NCBI GenBank assembly: GCA_036732565.1
Contig: DAINCF010000171.1
Coordinates: 1 to 13,327, forward strand
Direction of reading: 5' to 3'
DNA length: 13,327 nt
DNA from: JAIVJN01 sp036732565
GTDB taxonomy: Bacteria; Acidobacteriota; Vicinamibacteria; Vicinamibacterales; UBA2999
The translations under genes and the position numbers were made by a program. Shown here in pieces: positions 8,464 to 13,327 of the stretch. Below the pieces are notes generated by a model. It was not told the DNA's origin, made no database searches, and saw only the letters and a program-made list of their open reading frames with translations. Each line of letters starts with the position of its first letter. Within the stretch, counting starts at the first letter, position 1.

Positions 8464-8638
8464 CGATATCAACTCTACGGTTTCAAGCCAGTGAGACACG
8501 AAGAGCGCGAAGAAACTGGGCCGCCAAGCCACCATGACACCAAGCGTTCGTTCTTTCGAAAGAGCCTTGGTGCCTTCGTGCCTTTGTGGCTAGTCGCTCC
8601 TTCGTGTCCTTCGCGTCTTCGTGGCCAACGTGATCGTC
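8464..8638. other. largest intergenic gap; holds an inverted-repeat element, no gene
   Basis: About 175 bases separate the deacetylase stop from the methyltransferase start. I see no minus-strand gene here and no tRNA or other RNA gene. Most of it is the inverted-repeat element annotated separately. The remaining 27 or so bases next to the methyltransferase start show no convincing -10/-35 pair. A promoter for the downstream block could lie here but cannot be demonstrated by eye. Confidence 0.7.
8491..8628. repeat. long imperfect inverted repeat built from CTTCGTG/CACGAAG units
   Basis: Matching blocks lie symmetrically around about 8558: CACGAAG at 8497-8503 with CTTCGTG at 8617-8623; CGCGAAG at 8506-8512 with CTTCGCG at 8609-8615; GCCAC at 8528-8532 with GTGGC at 8586-8590; CACCAAG at 8538-8544 with CTTGGTG at 8566-8572; and an apex palindrome CTTTCGAAAG at 8553-8562. 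CTTCGTG occurs three times in the right half (8574, 8600, 8617). Low-complexity repeats of this "CTTCGTGTCCTTCGTG" style are scattered between genes in several environmental phyla. In RNA it would fold into a long interrupted hairpin between the two gene blocks and might affect mRNA stability or read-through. No U-tract follows, so it is not a classical terminator. Confidence 0.8.
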
Positions 8639-9619
8639 TCAGGAAAACCAACTAGCCGCCGGTGCGTGTGAGAAGAAGTCGGCCTCGGACCAGTACGGGC
8701 GCCGGCCGCCAGGCACGTCGTTGCTGTCGAAACGCGCCAGATGCAGGGGCCGGGCGAGGTCGCGATTGCCGGCCCGCTCCATCGTGAACGCGAACGAGAT
8801 GCCTCGACGCGCCGCGGCCGAGGCCGCCTGAGTCGAGCATGCCTCCCGCTCGCCGTACGGATAGCTGAGCGCGAAGGGACGGTATCCGGCGAGCGATTCG
8901 ACATACCGGCTGCACGTATGGATTTGCTCGTCCGCGGCCTCGAGAGACAGCAGTCCCAACGGTTCGTGCTCGTGACTGTGCACGCCGACCGCACGTTCGC
9001 GGCCAAGGCGGCGCACCTGATCGAGGTCCATGTACAACCGCTCGCTGATCCGCGACTCGTCGCCCTGGACGTGCTCCTCGAAACAGCGATCAACCAGCCG
9101 CGATCGCTCGAGTGGCGTCAGCACGAGATTCAGGAGGTATTTCAGCCGCGCGACGTCTGGCGTGTCGTACTCGTACTGCATCCGCGCCCGCTCGGGATCG
9201 ATGTCTCGATCGAGATCGATACCAAGTGCCTTGGCATGCCGCTCGAGCATGTCGAGCACGACGTCCGGCGCCAGGCTCGCGCGCAACAGGTGGAGCTTGT
9301 GCACGGTCGAGACCCGGCGGTCGAGAATCGGCGCGGTGTTGACGAAGAAGATCGCGGGCACGCCCAATCGCTGCAGCACCGGCCAGGCATGCTCGTATTG
9401 CTCGCGGAGCCCGTCATCGAGCGTGAGCACGATCGCACGCTCGGGCAGCGGCCGGATGCCGGCGACCGCCTCGCGAATGGCGTCAGCGTCGACGAAGGTA
9501 CCCATCCGGCTCAACGTCGCGATCTGACGCTCGAACTGCACGGGCGTCAGGCCGTGAATCGCGTCGAATCGCGCCTCGAAGGTCGGACGCACGTAGTGGA
9601 AGTTCACCGCGATGAGCAT
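8639..9619 (-). CDS. polysaccharide deacetylase-like protein (CE4/NodB fold), cytoplasmic
   Basis: Predicted 326 residues from an ATG at 9619, with AGG immediately ahead just outside a hairpin. CE4 enzymes remove N- or O-acetyl groups from sugars using a divalent metal. Motif 1 is LTLDDG (65-70), with D68 the expected base and D69 the expected metal ligand. Motif 2 is HSHEH (214-218), giving the metal His pair H214/H218. Motif 3 is probably LSYPYG (251-256). NFHYV (6-10) matches the family's N-terminal strand. There is no signal peptide, so it would act in the cytoplasm on a nucleotide sugar or lipid-linked intermediate. About 145 residues separate motifs 1 and 2, far more than the usual 50 or so; the insert is largely helical and charged (about 105-205) and may form an acceptor or membrane lid. 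Confidence 0.87.
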   Translation of the reverse strand: MLIAVNFHYVRPTFEARFDAIHGLTPVQFERQIATLSRMGTFVDADAIREAVAGIRPLPERAIVLTLDDGLREQYEHAWPVLQRLGVPAIFFVNTAPILDRRVSTVHKLHLLRASLAPDVVLDMLERHAKALGIDLDRDIDPERARMQYEYDTPDVARLKYLLNLVLTPLERSRLVDRCFEEHVQGDESRISERLYMDLDQVRRLGRERAVGVHSHEHEPLGLLSLEAADEQIHTCSRYVESLAGYRPFALSYPYGEREACSTQAASAAARRGISFAFTMERAGNRDLARPLHLARFDSNDVPGGRRPYWSEADFFSHAPAASWFS

Positions 9620-9629
9620 GCCTAGCGTG

Positions 9630-9668
9630 GGTCCGCCTTCAGGCGGACCTGGGCCGACTGAAGCCGGC
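9630..9668. repeat. pair of adjacent hairpins with TTCA/TGAA loops
   Basis: The first is a perfect 8-base stem, GGTCCGCC (9630-9637) and GGCGGACC (9642-9649), around a TTCA loop. The second follows three bases later: GCCGAC (9653-9658) and GCCGGC (9663-9668) around a TGAA loop, with one mismatch that can pair as G-U in one strand. Together they fill almost all of the 51-base spacer between the VOC gene stop and the deacetylase start, ending about ten bases before the ATG. This looks like a REP-type intergenic element. In the mRNA the stems would flank the deacetylase ribosome binding site and could weaken coupling or protect upstream mRNA. No U-run follows, so intrinsic termination is unlikely. 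Confidence 0.82.
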
Positions 9669-9670
9669 GC

Positions 9671-10123
9671 CTACGATTTTTCTTCGAGGAACTCGACCAG
9701 CGTGCGGTTGGCGGTGTAGACCCAGGCGATACGCCGCCCGCCGAAGGCCCGCGCCGGACTCGGGCCGCTGACCTGTCGACCGCCCGCTCGACACACGCGG
9801 TCGACGGCGGCGTCGACGTCGGCGACCAGATAGCACAAGTGATAAATGCCGCCGCCGTTCTTCAGGACACGCGCGATCGGCGACTCCGGATCGAGCGGCT
9901 CGACGAGCTCGATGAACACATCCGGGCCGACCGGTGCGAACGCCACCCGCACCCGCTGGATCTCGTCCTCGACAACCGGTCCGCTCAGCTCGATGCCCAG
10001 CGATTGCCGGTACTGCTCGGCGTGCGCGGTGATGCTGTCGACCGCGAGCCCGACATGATGCAGGCGCATCACCGCGTCCGATGGCTGTGCCGATTCTTCA
10101 ATTGGGTCGGTCTTGGTCGCCAT
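9671..10123 (-). CDS. VOC-superfamily protein, methylmalonyl-CoA-epimerase-like
   Basis: Predicted 150 residues from the ATG at 10123, which overlaps the upstream gene by 26 bases and has AAGG just ahead. An internal ATG at 10069 would remove a poorly conserved 18-residue leader and remains possible. Two beta-alpha-beta-beta-beta units of the VOC fold are visible. The metal ligands of methylmalonyl-CoA epimerases have counterparts: H23 (HHVGLAV), E72 (IELVEPL, where the epimerase has Gln), H95 (IYHLCY) and E144 (LVEFLE). GRRIAWVYTANRTLVEFLE (129-147) is also epimerase-like. Because it follows FkbH, ACP and acyltransferase genes rather than mutase genes, a role in epimerising or otherwise processing a 2- or 3-substituted acyl thioester for transfer to a glycan is more likely than propionate metabolism (inference). 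Confidence 0.85.
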   Translation of the reverse strand: MATKTDPIEESAQPSDAVMRLHHVGLAVDSITAHAEQYRQSLGIELSGPVVEDEIQRVRVAFAPVGPDVFIELVEPLDPESPIARVLKNGGGIYHLCYLVADVDAAVDRVCRAGGRQVSGPSPARAFGGRRIAWVYTANRTLVEFLEEKS

Positions 10124-11219
10124 CGCCCTTGGTCACATACCAGTTGAGTGCGTCCCACTGCGGCGCCTCGAGCGCACTCGCCTGTCGGGCGTGCGCCATG
10201 AAGGTGATGCCCGTGCGGAAACGATCGATGGGCTGAAACACGATTGGGACCGCCGACGTCGCTGCCCGGTCGGCGACGAACCCATGGTGCCGGAGACGAT
10301 CGGCGAGCTGTCGATCGCCGCCGAAGAAATCCATCACCGCCACACCCGCCAACTGCGCCTCGTCCATCACGAAGGCCAGCAGCGCTGAGCATTGCCCTTC
10401 CGCGTCTTCCGTCGCTTCCAAGTACTCGACGAGTCGGGCCACGCGCACGGAAGGCATGCCTTGCACGGTTTCAACGCGGTACACGGCCACCCCGACCAAC
10501 TCGGTGCCTCGGTGGCAGACGAACAGACGGTAGGGGAAGCGCGGGTGGTCCGCGTACCGCCAGTTGAGGAACTCCGCGGTGCGTGCCGTGCCGGTCAAGC
10601 CGCCGGTGCCGCCACGCGTCAGACGCTCCCACAGCGAGGTAACGCTCGCGTCGAATCGCTCGACCCGCGAGATCCGGGCTGTCGACGCACCGTCGTGCGC
10701 TGTCGCGCTGGCGGACGCGGGCCACGCCGCCAGCCGGTCTTCGGCGAGCGCGGCGGCGGCATCGCGGTCGAGGATGGCCACATGACGCGGCAGATCGCCG
10801 GCGCTCCACCATCCCATCCGCGTCAGCAGCTCTCGAGCGACACGATTCGGGCCGATGTTCAGCGTGACGTCGAACTGCTGCATGACCTCACGCATCAAGA
10901 GCGGGCCGAGTCCGAGTTGTCGACGCGTGGCGTCCACCATCCAGTTGATCACCCACGCCGCTCGCACCCGACGCCCGGCCAGGCTGATGTCCAGTGGCAC
11001 GTAGCCCAGGCAGCCGACGATATCCCCATCGTCGATCGCGAGCTTGATGTGCCATTCGCCGTGGCTCCCTGGGGCGCGGTGGAATTGCCACCGCAACAGC
11101 GAGTCGTCGCACAACGCGTAGTTCTCGCGGTAGACGCGGGCGAAGAACGACCGGAGCCCAGCAATCCGGGCCTCGTCGCCATCGACGATCCGCAGACGCA
11201 CGTCAGCAATCGACGCCAT
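10098..11219 (-). CDS. GNAT-family acyltransferase, apparently two GNAT-like halves
   Basis: Predicted 373 residues from the ATG at 11219, overlapping the ACP gene by 17 bases and the VOC gene by 26. The first half is a GNAT domain: VGCLGYVPLDI (68-78), AAWVINWMVDATRRQLGLG (87-105) with the acyl-CoA/ACP pyrophosphate loop R100-x-x-G-x-G105, then NIGPNRVARELLTRMGW (121-137). A linker of about 40 Ala/Arg-rich residues follows, then a second half with EFLNWRYADHPRFPYRLFV (216-234), TELVGVAVYRVE (239-250) and VMDFFGGD (295-302) that looks like a degenerate GNAT repeat without a clear R-x-x-G-x-G loop. Lying directly after the ACP gene it is the best candidate for the enzyme that moves the ACP-bound acyl group onto a sugar. 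Substrates are not established. Confidence 0.82.
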   Translation of the reverse strand: MASIADVRLRIVDGDEARIAGLRSFFARVYRENYALCDDSLLRWQFHRAPGSHGEWHIKLAIDDGDIVGCLGYVPLDISLAGRRVRAAWVINWMVDATRRQLGLGPLLMREVMQQFDVTLNIGPNRVARELLTRMGWWSAGDLPRHVAILDRDAAAALAEDRLAAWPASASATAHDGASTARISRVERFDASVTSLWERLTRGGTGGLTGTARTAEFLNWRYADHPRFPYRLFVCHRGTELVGVAVYRVETVQGMPSVRVARLVEYLEATEDAEGQCSALLAFVMDEAQLAGVAVMDFFGGDRQLADRLRHHGFVADRAATSAVPIVFQPIDRFRTGITFMAHARQASALEAPQWDALNWYVTKGDGDQDRPN

Positions 11220-11496
11220 GTTTCGCCAACACCGTGCGGATGCGCCCCACGCTGCGCATCTCCAGCGCCTCGTCGACCGAGAGCGCTACGCCGAATTCCT
11301 GTTCGAGCGCCATCACCAGATTCAAATGGTTCAGCGAGTCCCAGCTCGCCACCGACTCCGGCGACACGCCATCGTCCACGGTGTCAGCCGAGATCCCCAG
11401 CACACCAGCAATCGTGTCATGCAACCGGTCGGTCCGCCGAAGCGTGGAGCGCGAAGGCGGCACTTGTCCCGCGGTCTGTCGAGTCACTGAAGTCAT
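11203..11496 (-). CDS. acyl carrier protein (stand-alone)
   Basis: Predicted 97 residues, slightly longer than a typical ACP because of a 20-residue Ser/Arg/Pro-rich leader. The carrier fold covers about 22-95. The phosphopantetheine attachment site is the DSL motif in SWDSLNHLNLVMALEQEFGV (51-70), with Ser54 as the modified residue, followed by the acidic recognition helix. The start forms an ATGA overlap with the FkbH gene stop (11493-11496), with GGGA about nine bases ahead, and the stop lies 17 bases inside the GNAT gene. The tight FkbH-ACP coupling is the arrangement known from polyketide starter and extender-unit pathways, where FkbH-type enzymes load a glyceryl unit onto a dedicated ACP. 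It is unlikely to be the fatty acid synthesis ACP, given the absence of fab genes. Confidence 0.93.
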   Translation of the reverse strand: MTSVTRQTAGQVPPSRSTLRRTDRLHDTIAGVLGISADTVDDGVSPESVASWDSLNHLNLVMALEQEFGVALSVDEALEMRSVGRIRTVLAKHGVDC

Positions 11497-13327
11497 TGCG
11501 CAATCCCAGCGGGAACGTCGAAGGCGATGTAGGTCGGCGCCGCTACCAGCGTTTCACCGAGCGCCAATCGCCATCGCGATCGATCGGCGTTGGTGTCGGT
11601 CTCGATTCTGCTGAATCCATGCCGGGCGAAGAAGTCGCACGCCGGGGCGTTCTTCGACGTCGGGATGAATTCGCCCTCCATCGCCGTCGCGCCGTGCGAC
11701 TGGGCCCACGCGGCGAGGTGGCTGAGAAATGCCGTCTCGACGTTCCGTCCAATGACGCGGCAGCTCAGGAGGAGCGAGTCGAGCTGCGCCGTCATACCCT
11801 GCAGCGCAACGATGGCCACGCCGACGATGCCCTGATCGCCGAAGCGATCGGAGAGGTGGATCGTAAAAACGCCGCAAGCAGCATCGGTCGAGAGGCGCGC
11901 CAGCGCCGCAGCGGAATGGCGGCGCGTCGTGACGTTGAACTGATTCGTCTTCTGCACGAGATCCAGAATACGAGGCAGCGTCGTCGGTGACGCAGCCGCG
12001 ATCTCCGCACGCATCTCGAGGCTCTCGAGAAAGGCGTCCAGAGAGACCGCCGACACCTGCAGCGCCAGTCGCGCCTCCTGAGCCTCGTACATCCCGGCGC
12101 GGCGCCGATCCTCGTCCGAGATGGTCAGCCGATCGAAGGCCCGGCTCTGATACAGCACCCGTCGATACGCGAGCGGATCGGGCGGCAGCTCCAGCGTTCG
12201 CACCACGGGAAGCGCTTGCCGCATCAGCGCACGCTCCGCCGGGTTATCGTCGACGAAGACGAGCGCATCCAAGCCGATGTTCAACTGGGCGGCGATGTCC
12301 CGCATGTTCTGCGGCTTGTCGCGCCAGTTGATGCGGACGGCGGCAAAGTGCTCACGCCGCAACACCATCTGTGGGTGTGCCTCGAACACGCGATCGACGT
12401 CATCGGGATTGTTCTTGCTGTTGATGGCGAGCAGGATCCCTTGTCGATGCAGATCGAGCAGCGCGTGCTGAAACCCACGGTACGCGCTGCCGGGATACTG
12501 CTGGCCAAGCTCGATCCCATCGGCGCCGACCTCTCCCACGACGCCGCCCCACAGCGTTCCGTCGAGATCGACGACCAGGCACTTGGCCTGTGTGCCGACG
12601 ATGGCCTGAACGAACGCCGCCTGGACGCGCGCCAACTCGATGAGCGCAGCCGCAGACAACGGCGCCCGCCCCAGGTGCCACAGCTTGTCGTCGTACCATT
12701 GACGGTAGCCGACGGTGGCCGCGGCCCGATCCACGTCGAGCGCATAGGCGCCGGGGATGTCCCCGATGGCTCGCGCCAGACGCAGGTTCAGATCCCGAAC
12801 GGCAGATGTCTGCGAGCGCACCGCATGCGTTTCACCGATGCCGAGCAGCGCGTCCTGCGGCAGGCTGAACGTGCCGACGACGATCGCCGCGGTCGAGCGG
12901 CCGCGGAACGTCTCCAGAATGCTCGCGGTCTGGGTGACCACCTCCGCGATGAGCCGGTCGATCTCCTCACCCGACAACGCCAGGAAATCGTCGGTGAGCC
13001 GAGGGCACACGTCCGCGAGATTGCGCGTGATGAACACAACGTCCGGCTCATGCCGCGCGCAGCCGCTGTCAGGGTCGAGCAGCTCCTGCGCGGTCGTGTT
13101 GAACGGCGCGATGTACGAGCGGGCGGCCAGTCGATGCCGGGCCAGCTCCACCTCCAAGTACGGCACGAGCATGTCGATGGTGAACGTGGACAGCAACGCG
13201 ACGCGCACCGGAGTCAGCGGTGCATCGATCTGGGCAAGCCTGCGGGCCGCCTGCAGATAGGTAGCCGGCCGCGGCAGCCGATCGACCTCCGACAGCAGCT
13301 CGTGCAGATCCGAGTGGCCTGCGACAT
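11493..13327 (-). CDS. FkbH-like HAD-IIIC protein with C-terminal GNAT domain (5' end outside window)
   Basis: The gene enters from the window edge; 610 codons are visible. A GTG at 13208 could serve as a start, but the same frame continues open to 13325 and reads like coding sequence (LHELLSEVDRLPRPATYL), matching the helical lead usual in this family, so the true start is probably just beyond the edge. Counting from the GTG: an SGNH-like N-terminal region (about 1-200); a HAD domain with DLDGTLWGG (214-222, nucleophile D214, acid D216), S264 in NSKNN, K298 in DKPQN and VDDNP (319-323); then KTNQFNVTTRR (420-430) and a GNAT domain with DSLLLSCRVIGRNVE (477-491). In polyketide pathways FkbH proteins dephosphorylate 1,3-bisphosphoglycerate and load the glyceryl group onto an ACP. 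Here the ACP is encoded next, and a glyceryl or related hydroxyacyl group for a glycan is the likely product (inference). Confidence 0.93.
   Translation of the reverse strand, partial: VAGHSDLHELLSEVDRLPRPATYLQAARRLAQIDAPLTPVRVALLSTFTIDMLVPYLEVELARHRLAARSYIAPFNTTAQELLDPDSGCARHEPDVVFITRNLADVCPRLTDDFLALSGEEIDRLIAEVVTQTASILETFRGRSTAAIVVGTFSLPQDALLGIGETHAVRSQTSAVRDLNLRLARAIGDIPGAYALDVDRAAATVGYRQWYDDKLWHLGRAPLSAAALIELARVQAAFVQAIVGTQAKCLVVDLDGTLWGGVVGEVGADGIELGQQYPGSAYRGFQHALLDLHRQGILLAINSKNNPDDVDRVFEAHPQMVLRREHFAAVRINWRDKPQNMRDIAAQLNIGLDALVFVDDNPAERALMRQALPVVRTLELPPDPLAYRRVLYQSRAFDRLTISDEDRRRAGMYEAQEARLALQVSAVSLDAFLESLEMRAEIAAASPTTLPRILDLVQKTNQFNVTTRRHSAAALARLSTDAACGVFTIHLSDRFGDQGIVGVAIVALQGMTAQLDSLLLSCRVIGRNVETAFLSHLAAWAQSHGATAMEGEFIPTSKNAPACDFFARHGFSRIETDTNADRSRWRLALGETLVAAPTYIAFDVPAGIAQ

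Noticed and set aside
8464..8535. 24-residue N-terminal extension of the methyltransferase
   Set aside because: It is encoded in the intergenic repeat, and the ATG at 8463 gives a protein of normal family length.
8553..8590. Intrinsic terminator after the deacetylase gene
   Set aside because: A hairpin can form, but on the transcribed strand no U-run follows it, so a Rho-independent terminator is not supported.
8491..8628. CRISPR array
   Set aside because: The repeated units are only about 7 bases, unevenly spaced and arranged symmetrically; there are no spacers and no cas genes.
7213..8655. Plus-strand open frame of about 480 codons crossing the intergenic repeat
   Set aside because: Its tail is simply the translated repeat element and the rest is antisense to the methyltransferase and GNAT genes. 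Frames like this give spurious hypothetical proteins.
10392..11990. Plus-strand open frame of about 532 codons opposite the GNAT, ACP and FkbH genes
   Set aside because: It runs antisense across three well-supported genes and shows no motif.

Overview
The window is GC-rich, gene-dense bacterial DNA. Every credible gene lies on the minus strand, so the locus reads from base 13327 down to base 1. The style (GC-rich codons, FkbH-type chemistry in a glycan cluster, two kinds of intergenic hairpin repeat) suggests an environmental lineage such as Acidobacteriota (Vicinamibacteria-like). That is an impression, because no phylogenetic marker is present.

In transcription order, the first block (13327 to about 9671) looks like an acyl-loading and transfer module. 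It holds an FkbH-like HAD-IIIC protein cut off by the window edge, a small acyl carrier protein, a two-part GNAT-like acyltransferase and a VOC/methylmalonyl-CoA-epimerase-like protein. All overlap by 4 to 26 bases. A 51-base gap made of two adjacent hairpins follows, then a cytoplasmic polysaccharide deacetylase-like protein (CE4).

The largest gap, about 175 bases, comes next and holds a long imperfect inverted repeat. The second block (8463 to 1) encodes a SAM methyltransferase, a FemAB/CelD-like GNAT acyltransferase, a GT-B-fold protein resembling glycerophosphotransferases, two GT4-type glycosyltransferases, a propeller protein resembling the N-terminal part of GINT1, an exported parallel beta-helix protein, and the first 19 codons of another gene starting in an ATGA overlap.

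Taken together this is most simply part of a biosynthetic operon for a cell-surface or secreted glycan (exopolysaccharide, O-antigen-like polymer or glycolipid). Glycosyltransferases would build the chain, while the methyltransferase, deacetylase and acyltransferases decorate it. FkbH plus ACP suggests a small hydroxyacyl group, for example glyceryl or lactyl, carried as an ACP thioester and passed to a sugar. No flippase, polymerase, initiating phosphoglycosyltransferase, exosortase or regulator is in the window, so the export route and product are unknown. No RNA genes, CRISPR arrays, insertion sequences or convincing promoters were seen.
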